Source of the DNA: Ypsolopha sequella
Lineage: Eukaryota > Arthropoda > Insecta > Lepidoptera > Ypsolophidae
Direction: 5' to 3'
DNA: 64,000 bases
Assembly: GCA_934047225.1 (NCBI GenBank)
Contig: OW204004.1
Location: 5,584,401-5,648,400 of the forward strand
Below, piece by piece: positions 33,990 to 45,119 of the stretch. The first letter of the stretch is position 1. Each line of letters starts with the position of its first letter. Position numbers and translations under genes: made by a program. The notes under the pieces are model-generated. The model was not told the DNA's origin. It worked only from the letters and a program-made list of their open reading frames with translations, and did not search any database.

Positions 33990-34403
33990 GGCGATACGTA
34001 AAAGTTTTAGCGTCCCTGTTACTCCATATGGGAAAAAGCACTCAGTGTGAGAGGGACGGATTCGTGGAAAAGTAGCAAAAAGTCGGTTTTTTATTAATAT
34101 AAAATGTACTAAAGTTGCTATCAAATTTTCGTTTAACCAGGTCCTAGATACCGTTAAAACCCATTTAATAAAATATAATTGCAGTCCATATGTCATTCTA
34201 AATTGTCAGACCAGGAGAACTGGTGAAAAAGACCTCATTTCAATAAATATTTGTATCGGGCTGAATTGCTCCAATCGCGTTTCTGTTTAAGAGATCCCTA
34301 GAAAATGATTCCAAAAATAACATACTATTATATCAAAATATTACATTATTTACTGAAGTAGATATGCAAGTTCTAAAAGTGTAGATATTTTTTCCGTAGC
34401 GCC
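33990..34403. mobile_element. MITE family C, copy 1 (TTAA)
   Basis: Flanked by TTAA (33986-33989 and 34404-34407). Ends GGCGATACG and CGTAGCGCC. 414 bp, non-coding, in the same orientation as the copy at 41190. Confidence 0.9.
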
Positions 34404-34698
34404 TTAAGAAGAAACTGGTTAAAAATTTCAAGGCCAATTATTGTGGCAAATAGAAAATGTGTCAGTTCATAGAAGAGATCGTAAAAAATATTAGTGGAAT
34501 GAGTAGGCGGAGACGAAATATTGGAGCATCAGACATCCCTGAAAGATAATAACAATATAATTGGTCTTTACCATGGATATGTATTAGATATAGGTTCGTG
34601 GTCTTTACATATGAAATTGCCGAAATTTTCTTACAGATTCATGAGTTCATAATTCCTTTAATTCAATTGCTATTTCCATTATTTGTTTTTAGATTGAT

Positions 34699-34822
34699 AC
34701 GTAGATAGATAGAAGATAGAAGATAGATCACCTGTGATCTAACAACAGCACATATGTATCAAGATGTTTACTATAATTCCATTAAAGCATCAATCAATCT
34801 TCTATCTTCTATCTATCTACGT
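34699..34822. repeat. 26-bp exact inverted repeat with 72-bp spacer
   Basis: Arms 34699-34724 and 34797-34822 begin ACGTAGATAGATAGAAGATA. The right arm abuts the RTE fragment. Confidence 0.85.
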
Positions 34823-34835
34823 GGTCTCTTACTAA

Positions 34836-35179
34836 AGGATTGATCCGGTCGCTCAACGAGCTATGGAGCGGGCTATGCTTGGGATATCTTTGATGGATAA
34901 AATCCGAAACGAAGATATCCGTCAGAGATCGAAGGTGACCGACATAGCCTGCCGAATCAGTAAGTTGAAGTGGCAGTGGACTGGCCATATTTGTCGCCAA
35001 CGTGATAACCGTTGGCGCTGTAAGGCATTGGAATGGAGACCACGTACAGCAAAGCGCAGCGTAGGCCGCCCTCGTGCCCGCTGGACTGAAGATCTGAAGG
35101 ACGTTGCGGGTGGCGGCTGGATGAGGATGACTGAGGACCGCCAAGAGTGGCGTAATATTGGGGAGGTCTATGTCTAGCA
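34836..35179 (+). pseudogene. RTE-type retrotransposon ORF2, C-terminal fragment
   Basis: The C-terminal end of a non-LTR (RTE-type) endonuclease/reverse-transcriptase polyprotein. It reads DPVAQRAMERAMLGISLMDK, then KLKWQWTGHICRQRDNRW and GRPRARWTEDLKDVAG, ending at a natural stop (35177-35179). The upstream reading frame closes at 34833, so the copy is 5'-truncated. The downstream 'gtctagcagtggacgaatac' is the usual 3' end. Frequent LINE behaviour explains the truncation. Confidence 0.8.
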
Positions 35180-35252
35180 GTGGACGAATACGGGCTGATG
35201 GTTGAATGAATACTTTTGTGATACTTAAATAAATTAAATTCAAACAATAGTA

Positions 35253-35701
35253 GAAATGAGAGAAGAGAAAGGAAAAGCAAAGATTAGACAAGGAGTAAGA
35301 CAAGGGTGTCCACTTTCACCATATTTAACATCTTCATAGAGTGTGCAGTCAGAAAACTAATAGAGTCAAGAAAAGGGGGGGTCAAGTTTAATGAAACAAA
35401 AATTCAGTTCATTCGTTTTGTTGTTGATATTGCAGTGCTTGTGGAAAGTCCAAATCAGTTAGAGGAATTAGTAGTAGATATGGATTTAGTATTTCAAGAA
35501 ATTGGTTTAAAAATTATTACAAATATAACTAAAACTTTAATAACATCAAAGACTACAATAAAACATAACCCAATAAAATTAAAATCAAAACCAAGAGAAC
35601 AAGTGAAACAGTTTAGATACTTAGGAAGTCTGATTACTAATGACTCCAGATGTACATCGCTGGAAAAGGGATGGCAAAGAAAGATTTTGACAACAAAATA
35701 G
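35253..35701 (+). pseudogene. RTE-type reverse transcriptase fragment, frameshifted
   Basis: Part of the reverse-transcriptase domain. IRQGVRQGCPLSPYL (motif 4 region) is followed by a frameshift near 35323, then NIFIECAVRKLIESRKGGVK and FIRFVVDIAVL, where the catalytic [FY]xDD box is damaged (VVD in place of ADD). It continues to QFRYLGSLIT. It lies downstream of a C-terminal fragment on the same strand, the wrong order for one element, so two separate copies abut. Confidence 0.75.
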
Positions 35702-35908
35702 TAATTTATGCTTCAAGGGCGAAAAGGAATAAATTACGAGGACGATTTAAAACACGAGCGTAGCGAGTGTTTTAAACGTAACCGAGTAATTTATTACTCT
35801 TACGCCCGTGTATCATACTACGTTTTTCAATGCATAGTGTGAGGAAATAAAACAAATATAATCTTGTTATTATTTTTTGTTTAATTAAAATATTGTATAA
35901 AACTTATT

Positions 35909-35952
35909 TTCGAAATATATTTCGGCCCACTTTGGGGCCGGCATCAGTCGAA
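35909..35952 (-). ncRNA. Hammerhead-like module, left arm
   Basis: Minus strand: TTCGA, CTGATGC, C, stem II GGCCC/GGGCC, GAAA, stem III ATATAT, T, then TCGAA, a perfect 5-bp stem I partner. The A9 position is C, which would be expected to impair cleavage. Confidence 0.55.
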
Positions 35953-36032
35953 TTAAAGACATTAAATGACATAAAATATATACACATACTAATAATATGT
36001 TGTATATATTTTATGTCATTTAATGTCTTTAA

Positions 36033-36076
36033 TTCGACTGATACCGGCCCCAAAGTGGGCTGAAATATATTTCGAA
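36033..36076 (+). ncRNA. Hammerhead-like module, right arm
   Basis: Inverted partner with the same stem I (TTCGA/TCGAA). The core reads CTGATAC and stem II has one change (GGGCT), so it is more decayed. Confidence 0.45.
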
Positions 36077-36121
36077 AATAAGTTTTATACAATGTTTTAA
36101 TTAAACAAAAAATAAAAATAA

Positions 36122-36139
36122 AATTAATGCTCTATGTAG

Positions 36140-36187
<48 letters not shown>

Positions 36188-36211
36188 TGCTACATAGAGC
36201 ATTAATTTATA
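36122..36211. repeat. TA-cored palindrome
   Basis: Arms AATTAATGCTCTATGTAGCA and its reverse complement surround a (TA)n core of about 40 bp. Confidence 0.85.
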
Positions 36212-36460
36212 TATATATATATATATATTTATTTCTAATATAATCTTGTGAACTTTAAATAATGATTGTCTCAAAAGGACTGTATCCAGAGTCGTTAAAC
36301 AGTGGAAAAAAAGTATAACAATTATGGTACACAGGAAAGGCTGCAGGTTAGCCAACTATTGAAAAAAAAATAATAATAATAAAGCCCTAGGGAAAAATAA
36401 TCGACTTTCTGTTCGGTTTTGATGCATAAAAAGTGGGCCTTTACGAGTACTTGCATTGAA

Positions 36461-38418
36461 AATCACCTTTTCAAAACCCACATGTCGCGGAATATTCGGA
36501 AGCGTCTTATAAAAGTGTACGTCTGGAGCATTTCTGTTGTTATAAAACTGACTTGTGACTAATTAAATTTGTGATAAACTGAAGAACATTTTCTTTGTTT
36601 TTGGCTTTTGGCTACTGAACAACCTTGTCACAGTTAATGTAACTGTCATCTGTAAATAAAATGTCAACTATTGACTATCTCAAAATAGAAGGTCAACTTT
36701 ACTGATACAATGTTCTATAGCGGCGGGACACAACTCAGTTCCCCGGCTGTACCAAATGATTAGAAATGTCGCACATGGTTCCCCTTTTCACCAAACGGCA
36801 GACGCGGAAGACATTTTGTACACTTGATGACAAGATTACTTATGCCACCTGTCCTAAGCTAATGCGAGGTTTGCATTAGTAAGAATAATAGTCTTATATA
36901 CGTACTGATGAGAAAATAGCACATATATTTTCCTTTGTTTTATGTGACATACAATAAGATCATAAAACATTGTTATGTTACTGTATAATGACTATAATTG
37001 CTTATTTTATAAGCCTTGTCGTGTGATCCTTGGTGTATAATACTGGCTATCTATAAGCTGTAGTAGGAAATGTGTCGTCGGACCTTATGGAAAACACGGT
37101 AAAAAACAACCAGACGGAATTATTATGTAGATTTCAAGGCCATTGTTAAGCCAATGTCTTCGTGCCGCACGCCAATAACATGGGTTAATTGTCGAAGACA
37201 ACGAAAAGTGTACAACAAATAAATTATAGTCAATGAGTTGAACGAAACGTTCATTGATCAGTAATGAAGAGTGGTAGTTCTAGCCAAAAGAGTGAACCTT
37301 CGTGATCTATGCCAGGACTCTTCCTGACTCGTTACAATATATGTAATATGTATGTATGTAAATTCTTTATTGCACAAAAATATACAATGCACAAAGGCGA
37401 ACTTAATGCTTATTTGCATTCTCTACCAGTTAACCTTTGGTGTTGTGGAGATTACAAGGGTAGTGTCAAATAAGTTAATTAATTTGTTTATTTATAAATA
37501 TTAACGTTTAATAATATCTACCTAAAATTAAGTAGTTATACATACGTATAAGTACGATATTATTATATGTATATATATATAAATACTATTAAAACTTGTA
37601 TTTATATATTGTTCGATAGTACCTATGGAGTGTAAAAATAACTGTTTCATTATGTTTTATATAATTAATACTAAATAAGGTCAATTCCATTATATGACAA
37701 GTTAGGACATTGTATACCATCGGAGTAATTGCTGACTTTTTGCTTTTACAATAATATATGGTGGAAAAGAGAGTCAGTGAATTTTTCTACTCTACGCATC
37801 GTCTCATTTTATAACCTCCAAAATTTTCAATTACTCTGAGCTAAAAATAACTAAATATCTCGACCTATTACGGACGCAATAACAACTTTTCCACCGTACA
37901 TTTCTTTTCAATCATCACTTTGCTAACCAATCCGGAAGCCCCTGGTCTAGAATAGTTCTGAGACATTTTGCTGTGTCGATGCGTGTGCGCAAATATCGAT
38001 GCTAAATCTGTACGGACTGACAAGCTTACTATTTACATGTGTTATTGGATATAACGACTCTTCTTATGTAGATAACAAAGGTAACTTTCGATTGACAAAT
38101 CTGAAAGTTTTAATAGATTTCTACGTCCGCGCAGTCCAGAGTTATGCATTGTCGAAGACCGCTTCTAGTTTTTGAGAGCACAAATTATATGCGGTATGCT
38201 GAAATATTAGGTCTAGTTTTAGGTGCAGGGATAAAATATTGATCAGTTTATTTAATCAGTACTTAGTAGTGGTATTTGATTTAGCAAAAGGTATATTGTA
38301 TTAGTTTATTTACGGTTGCATAATTTAATGAGTCGGATTTTAGAGATACTGATTTGTTCGGAAAGTCAAAATTGGAAATTGAAATCACCAGGGTCAACAC
38401 TGTTATGGATTATGACTA
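36461..38418. other. No recognisable feature
   Basis: Unique-looking AT-rich sequence without supported genes. Confidence 0.5.
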
Positions 38419-38610
38419 TACAAGGTGACTTTTTGATCATCGTCCAAATTCATACTCAAGGCTTAGTAAGTAATCAGCATCATGAATTGATAACAATTTT
38501 TGTGAAATTTCATTTTATGAATTTTACGAAAATCATTATTGTTTCATGATGCTGATCACCTACCAAGGCTCAAGTATGAATTTGGACGATGTTCTCAAAT
38601 TCACCATGTA
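38419..38610. mobile_element. MITE family D, copy 1
   Basis: Ends TACAAGGTGACTTTTTGATC and a matching right arm ending CACCATGTA. It directly abuts MITE B copy 3. Other copies are at 49611 and 52327. Confidence 0.85.
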
Positions 38611-38876
38611 TACAACGTGTAACAGAAAGGTGTAACTATATTTGAAGAGCTTATTCAGTCAATGGTATAGAACAACTTTTACTATGGAACAAAACTCGTA
38701 TCTCGAAAAAAAAAAATTTACTATTTCATAGAAGAATGCAATGCCGCTCGGCCGAAATGTATGGAAGAGCAGATTTTTTTTGAGATTTCAGGGTTGGCTC
38801 CATAGTAAAAGTTGTTCTATACCATTGACTGAATAAGCTCTTCAAATATGGTTACACCTTTCTGTTACACGTTGTA
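38611..38876. mobile_element. MITE family B, copy 3
   Basis: 266 bp, ends TACAACGTGTAACAG and CTGTTACACGTTGTA. It starts at the first base after MITE D, so the two share one TA junction. Confidence 0.9.
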
Positions 38877-41189
38877 TAAAGTTCCAACATTTTGAGACAC
38901 CTACCATTAATATTATATAATTGAGATATAATATAAGTAAAGTAAAAATTTGAGGAATTCTGTACCGGAATATCTACCATGCTTTATATAAAAAAGTACC
39001 CTGTTAATGGTAAATAGGTAATATTGTGGACAAGACGAGCAGACTAAAAGTCTAGCATCAAATACATCAAAGCAAAACACTTTACACTATTTCGTTTTTA
39101 AAACACAGTCGCAATGATGGAGCTGCCAAAACTTAAAGAAATATCCTCTCTGAAAATAGTCCACTTCGGTTTCTAATTGCCCGAACCTCATTTTCAGCTT
39201 CGTATTTTTATTTGAGACGTCATTGGGTCGTTGACTTTTATTTGTTATCTTCATAGAGTTCCGTACTTATAAGAAACATAGAGCCTTGAGGGCGGATACC
39301 AAATGGCAAAGACACTTTTCTGTACTTTTTACCATCGGGGAAAGTTCTGCAGGTCCAATTTTTGCTCTTACTACCGTAATAAGGCCGATAAAAGACCTGC
39401 ATCTTTTTCATCGAAAGTCCGTGAGCATTATACTCTAATAAAATTGAGATCGGTCGCGAATATTTTTAAATTTTATGCCCAAATCACCAAAATTAGGTAT
39501 TTATGCCGTTGCATCCTAAACAGCTGATAAACACCCAATTTCCTTTTCTATGGTTTTGATTTTTTTTTGGTAGTGTGCTCAAACATATCCGGGGCCTAAA
39601 TAAATTAATTTAGTTTGCACTTGCCAATTTTTACACAATCATTTGTCGAAGATCTTTATCACTGCATTTGTTTTTGGCGCATTCAGATTGAAATGTTTAT
39701 CTTTTTGCGGTTTGGAAGACAATACAAGCATTTAATTTGTTATAGTTTTTTTTTGTTACTTTTAATTTTTATTGGATAATCTCTTTCGTTGTTTTGCATA
39801 TTTGTAACGTCTGCGTAATGAATTCGGCATATGTTATCAAAACTTGTACATATTCATAAAAAATGTTTGATGTGCAAGTAAAGATGCAATAAATATACAT
39901 AATTGTATCCATTTTTGTTACTTTTATTATTAGCGCATAGTCAAACTATTTTCTTATGTTTATCTTCAAAGAAAAAAACGGATGTGCCAAGTGTGCTCTT
40001 GCATTTCACAGTTCAGGAACACCTCTGAAACTCCCTCTGGGATTCATGTCGTGACGATATGTTTTTTTGTATATTTTATGTCAGAGATACAAATACTACG
40101 AGGTTGTATTAGATAGCAATCTAATGCTCGCCAGTGTAAGAAAGTTGTAATGAAGTGTTTCGTATTGTCACGTCACAGTTGCGTTTGACAGGAAAATGAC
40201 AACCGTTGTCACATATTGCATTTATTTTCTGTAAATCGTGAAGACGGTGTGTTGATTTATTAAAAAAATTGTCTATAGATACTTTACTTTGATATTTTGT
40301 TAAGACATTCAATTTGCATTATTCAATTAAGCAAGCTATCGTTGTATCGCTATCCAACTGTCTAATATACATATAATACTCTTAATATTATTAAATGGTA
40401 CGTTAATTTAGCTGCAAAACAATAGAAGTTCCAAGTTCCTAAAAATGGCTATTGTTTTTTATGTGTTTTAATCATAGTTGTGTTAATTTTTGTTTATTGT
40501 TTTAAGTATCCTTATGGATGAACTGGCAGTGACAGAATAACAGCGTCCCTTTGCTTCTGGCTTAAGGGACAAAAGCTGAGTCACCGACCTTTTCAACAGA
40601 ACCTGTCTAATCCTAAATAGTCTTTAAGTATTATGTGTTTTGTGTTGTGTTCTGTTGAATAAAAATCTTTTTATTTATTTTTATTTATTTTTCGGTTATT
40701 TTGTTTAATAATTATTTTACCCCGGCAGTTATTACAACTCTGATACCTCATTTACACTCTCGCGAGGCTCTCGCCATGAAGGAGACATAACTATATTTGT
40801 AAAGCAAAATGCAATTGATTCCATCTCCTTTACTTATATAGCTTGTATAAGGTTTGAAGGTATAGCATAACGTAAAGTTGACTCTACATTACAAGACGTG
40901 TAAAGTTTGTTACTCTACACCATTCGACTGTTCAATTAAAAACTTGGAGGAATTTGTTAGATATGAATCCGGTTTTAATACAGTCACATAGTTCATACAT
41001 AAAAGTAATTAAAGTACGAGCATGTCATAATAATGAAACTGACGACATCCCACCTAACGGTAAGCAACCCGTTTTAAGATAACCCGTTGATAATCCAACG
41101 TGATATAGTACCCATAAAGATACGCATATAGACTAGCTGCTAGCCTATATCGGTAAAGTAAAATCGATGCAACTTGTATATTACGTTAA
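38877..41189. other. Gene-free stretch with a SINE tail
   Basis: A SINE 3' fragment lies at about 39978-40065 (plus; 'gggattcatgtcgtgacgat'). Nothing else is supported. Confidence 0.45.
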
Positions 41190-41605
41190 GGCGATATGGA
41201 AAAGTTTTAGCGTCCCTGTTACTCCATATGCGAAAAAATCCTCAGTGCGAGAGGGACGGGTTCGTGGAAAAGAAGCAAAAAGTCGGTTTTTTACTAATAT
41301 AAAATGTACTAAAGTTGCTATCAAAATCTCGTGTAACCAGGTCCTAGATACCGTTAAAACCCATCTAATAAAATATAGCTGCAGTCTATATGTCATTCTA
41401 AATTTTTAAACCAGGAGAATTGGTGTCGAAAAGGACCTCATTTCAATAAATATTTCTATCGAGCCGAATTTCTCCAATTGCGTTTCTGTTTTAACAGATC
41501 CCTAGAAAAAGAATCCAAAAATAATATACTATTTTATCAAAATAATACATTATTTACTGAAGTAGATATGCAAGTCCTTAAAGTGTCGTTTTTTTCCGTA
41601 GCGCC
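41190..41605. mobile_element. MITE family C, copy 2 (TTAA)
   Basis: TTAA at 41186-41189 and 41606-41609; ends GGCGATATGG and TCCGTAGCGCC. 416 bp. Confidence 0.9.
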
Positions 41606-41609
41606 TTAA

Positions 41610-42437
41610 TTGGATGATTTGCTAACCTGTAGCTAAAGTCAACAAGATCATAAGCAAAATAAGTCAAATGTATCAAAATACTTCATATGTTTTATATAGA
41701 TAACATAATCATAAGCAAAGTAACATGTTTTACATTCAGAGTGCATTAAAGGATACCTATCATAGAAATTTAAACGCTTTACCTTGTGTTTCTTACGAGG
41801 TGATATTCTGTGTTTGTGTCATGCGCAACCCCACAAAGCTTTTTCTTAAAGTTACGCTGTTTAAGATTTTTCTTATTTTTCCTAAGGCCCTAGGGTAATT
41901 TCCACATAAATGCCAAATTTCAGCTCAAACGCTGTCGTTTCTGAGTTATGCTGCAAGCCATCGGCCATTGATAGAAACCTAAACTTCACTAAAGAACAGC
42001 AAAGTTGCTGTTTTTGCCATATACATAGCGACTTCGGCGACCGATCTATAGCCCCATGAATAGTCTTGTCAAAAAATATATAGAATCTTCAGTGCTAACA
42101 TTGCGGAGAGGGAGCAAAAGACTTCTTGTACGAATTCAACTCTTCTAACATATACATTTGCGAGTAGTTTCATCTAATTTGACATTACCGAGCGATAAAT
42201 TACTTGTCTCTTAGCTTACAAAGTAGTTAATTCCCAAGTTATTTTGAAACTTTGACTCTTCCGCGTAAAATTCAAAACAAACTTGCAATTTCAATAAAGT
42301 TACTCACATCCTCCGATTTCCGGCACTTGGTGTGAAACGTCATCATGGCTTTGATTATATATTTTATATATTAAAGACCGCCATCTGCTTCGATCTCCTC
42401 ACAAAGTCTTTCTTCAAAGTGTAACTAAATATAAGTG
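41610..42437. other. No recognisable feature
   Basis: AT-rich, no supported gene or repeat. Confidence 0.45.
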
Positions 42438-42450
42438 CAGTTTTATAGAA

Positions 42451-42812
42451 ATACTTTAATAAATATATATAGTATGCCTTAATTAGCTTTTTATTTATAA
42501 TTACACAATATAACTTGAAATATATACAATAAATAAAAGAAAATTATAACTTGAAATATATTTCGGCCCTTAGTGGGCCGTCATCAGTCAAGTATTAAAA
42601 AATTACGAATATACCATAGTAATAAAAAATAAAAAAATAAAAAATAAAAAAGACAATATTTTTCTTAATCAACCTCTTATGATTTAAAAGGTCTTATGTC
42701 CACAAATTCTTATATCAAATCATAAAAGTTTGTGGACAAGTACAAGCACCCTTCAAGTGCCAATTTTTTTATTTTTATTACTATGGTATATTCGTAATTT
42801 TTTAATACTTGA
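42451..42812. mobile_element. Fold-back retroposon, hammerhead-like type I, best copy
   Basis: A 13-bp exact direct repeat CAGTTTTATAGAA (42438-42450 and 42813-42825) flanks a 362-bp insertion. Inner arms 42586-42629 and 42772-42815 pair. The text 'ataacttgaaatatat' occurs twice (about 42511 and 42547), repeating the region around the predicted cleavage site. No coding capacity, so any reverse transcriptase must come from elsewhere. Confidence 0.85.
42549..42593 (-). ncRNA. Hammerhead-like ribozyme candidate, best preserved
   Basis: Minus strand: stem I ACTTGA, core CTGATGA, one extra C, stem II GGCCC/GGGCC with loop ACTAA, GAA, palindromic stem III ATATAT, a U-U cleavage context, then TCAAGT, which pairs perfectly with ACTTGA over six bases. 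The core is intact except for the extra C before stem II, a feature shared by every type I copy here. Activity cannot be judged from sequence alone. Confidence 0.6.
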
Positions 42813-42904
42813 CAGTTTTATAGAAGTTAGTCGTCACTACACTATACATGTCGACATTGTATGACAGATTTTGATTCGGTTTATACTGTTACTTTGCATG
42901 CATA

Positions 42905-43170
42905 TACAACGTGTAACAGAAAGGTGTAACCATATTTGAAGAGCTTATTCAGTCAATAGTATAGAACAACTTTTACTATGGAACAAACCCTGTATCTCGA
43001 AGAAAAAATGTAACTGTTTCATAGAAAAATGAAATGCCGCACGGCCGAAATGTATGGAAGGGCAGATTTTTTTTTGAGATTTCGAGTTTGGCTCCATAGT
43101 AAAAGTTGTTCTATACCATTGACTGAATAAGCTCGTTAAATATGGTTACACTTTTTTGTTACACCTTGTA
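42905..43170. mobile_element. MITE family B, copy 4
   Basis: 266 bp. The left end is TACAACGTGTAACAG, the right end ACACCTTGTA, and TA lies outside both. Confidence 0.9.
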
Positions 43171-43458
43171 TACATACATAGATATCATCTTCAATATGTC
43201 ACAGGAAAAAAAGCTAGTATTGGAAATACTTATATACCTAATAAGTTCATTATTTTGTAAAGAACTTGCGTCCATAACTGTAATTATATTTACAAACTTG
43301 TATTAACTGCTGCACAAATTCTAAAATTAACTCATTGTAAGGAAATTCCCAACTAAGGAAATAGTAAAATGGTTGACCGCTCCTGTTTAGCTACAAGTCC
43401 CATTAAAACTAGTCAAGCGTGTCCACTAACACCGCAAATGGAGGGTTCTGTTACGGAT

Positions 43459-43585
43459 TGTAGTGCTCTATGGCCTTAAGCCATAGAGACATTCTTCATA
43501 ACTTCACTTTGACTTTGACTGGGATTTTGGAAAATAAACGATAATGCTAAAAGGTATTTTATCTTCGTAATTAACTGTTTCCACA
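43459..43585 (+). repeat. Left LTR of the TRIM
   Basis: TGTAGTGCTC at the start, a CTCTATGGC/GCCATAGAG hairpin, an AATAAA within 'gaaaataaacgataatg', and TTTCCACA at the end. Confidence 0.88.
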
Positions 43586-43676
43586 CTGGTGACCCTTGAA
43601 GAACCGCATTATCAACATCAATCACAGGTATCAAATATATTCGCCATAAATAAAACGCATTTTGTCAATAAAAAAA

Positions 43677-43803
43677 TGTAGTGCTCTATGGCCTTAAGCC
43701 ATAGAGACATTCTTCATAACTTCACTTTGACTTTGACTGGGGTTTTGGAAAATAAACGATAATGCTAAAAGGTATTTTATCTTCGTAATTAACTGTTTCC
43801 ACA
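43677..43803 (+). repeat. Right LTR of the TRIM
   Basis: Matches the left LTR except for 'gggg' in place of 'ggga' before 'ttttgg'. Near-identity implies a young insertion. Confidence 0.88.
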
Positions 43804-43808
43804 CGGAT

Positions 43809-45119
43809 TATTGAATTAAAAATATCTTGAAATATTTGAAACAAAAAAAAAACATTCTATGCTGTCTGAATTTTCAATCTGGTTTTAAATTCAACCTGAA
43901 TTCAATATTTATCTAGGATAAATTCATTCATACATAATGGATGATAAATAAATTCATCGATAAATATCTATTCAAAGATTTTATCAGCTAAGTAAGTACA
44001 ACAGCATGAACTAAATAGATTAGACGGACAAACAATATTGACGCATTATGTATTATGCTAATATATTCGCATTTTAACCCAACGAACTAAAAAACCCTTG
44101 AAAACAGTTACTTCGTAAAAGGTCGACATTTACAAAACAAGCTATCTGATTAATTAAAAACCCAGTGAAATTCTTAAATTTTCCGCTGACGTGCAACTGG
44201 TTTAAAAATAGCTTAAACAAAAACCGGATTTTGTTTTAAGTTTCTAATGGATGATGGACAGATTCCATCTGATTTTTGAACAGTGTAACTTTGAAGAATT
44301 TCCACTTTCTTCGTATTTAATAACATTTAATTTGAGGTAAAAATCTGCTTACACATTTATGGCGAACAACCGTTTTATTTGGGTCTCGTTTGTTCTAAAT
44401 TCAAATGTTTTCATTAGAATCAGTCCAACTTCTCTCTTTGTTTAATTCAACAAGGCTCAACAATTTCTAGCCGCCATCGAAACATACACAATCGTCAGGA
44501 ACGCTACATTTATTGCTAATATAAATAACAGAGATTCCTCGAAACTTTAACATACAAATTTATGAAAGTTAACCCTTTAAGTCACTTTAACACTTTTTAG
44601 TTATATAATTAATCAGATTTTTAAATGTCGATAGCCTATTTACATCAAATACCACTTTTCCATTTTGGTTGGTTTATTGTTGAATTAATAATGGAGAAAT
44701 AAGAACCCAAACCTTCATAAACTTTAACAAACTTATCTGTGACAAGGAAAACAAATAAAATAAAAAACTGGATGTTGGTGGTGTTAAACGTTTCAACTGA
44801 TATGTGGACTCTCGCAATCCCACTTTTTTTCAATGCTTATTTTATCCCGCCGTAATACGAAGTTTGGGCAAAACCTGTGTTGTTATAAAATGCTATGCAC
44901 ACAAACTATAGTTTATTAAATAGTCTGGCGACATACCCACCGATCGCTTTGGGATTAGAATCAAATAATATAACCAAATAAAGCACGAACCTTTTACCAG
45001 CTACGTAGAATAACATAAATATGTACAAAATTTAGAACGATCCTTACAGAAAGGGTTAAAACAGAATCCCGACAGCAAATAACGGCACCGAGTATTAATA
45101 ACATCTTACTATTTGTTAC
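43809..45119. other. Upstream flank of the FGF exon
   Basis: AT-rich, no supported feature. 'tatttgttacag' at about 45108-45120 could be a splice acceptor for an untranslated exon, but no upstream exon was identified. Confidence 0.4.

Larger units (their letters stand above)
35868..36236. mobile_element. Fold-back retroposon, hammerhead-like type I, in repeat X
   Basis: A 13-bp exact duplication AATATAATCTTGT (35855-35867 and 36237-36249) of repeat X sequence flanks it. It contains a fold-back of about 250 bp (35868-36121) with a module in each arm, then a second TA-cored palindrome (36122-36211). Confidence 0.9.
35699..36460 (+). repeat. Interspersed repeat family X, copy 2, interrupted
   Basis: The left part is 35699-35867 and the right part 36237-36460. 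The 369-bp fold-back insertion at 35868 splits it, which gives a clean before/after comparison with the copies at 19536 and 51417. Confidence 0.85.
43459..43803 (+). mobile_element. TRIM-type miniature LTR retrotransposon
   Basis: Two 127-bp direct repeats (43459-43585 and 43677-43803), with one mismatch seen, start TG and end CA. An exact 5-bp duplication CGGAT lies outside (43454-43458 and 43804-43808). The 91-bp interior starts C then TGGTGACCC, a plausible tRNA primer-binding site, and ends AATAAAAAAA, a purine-rich tract next to the right LTR. There is no coding capacity. The length and layout fit the terminal-repeat retrotransposon in miniature class. Confidence 0.88.
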
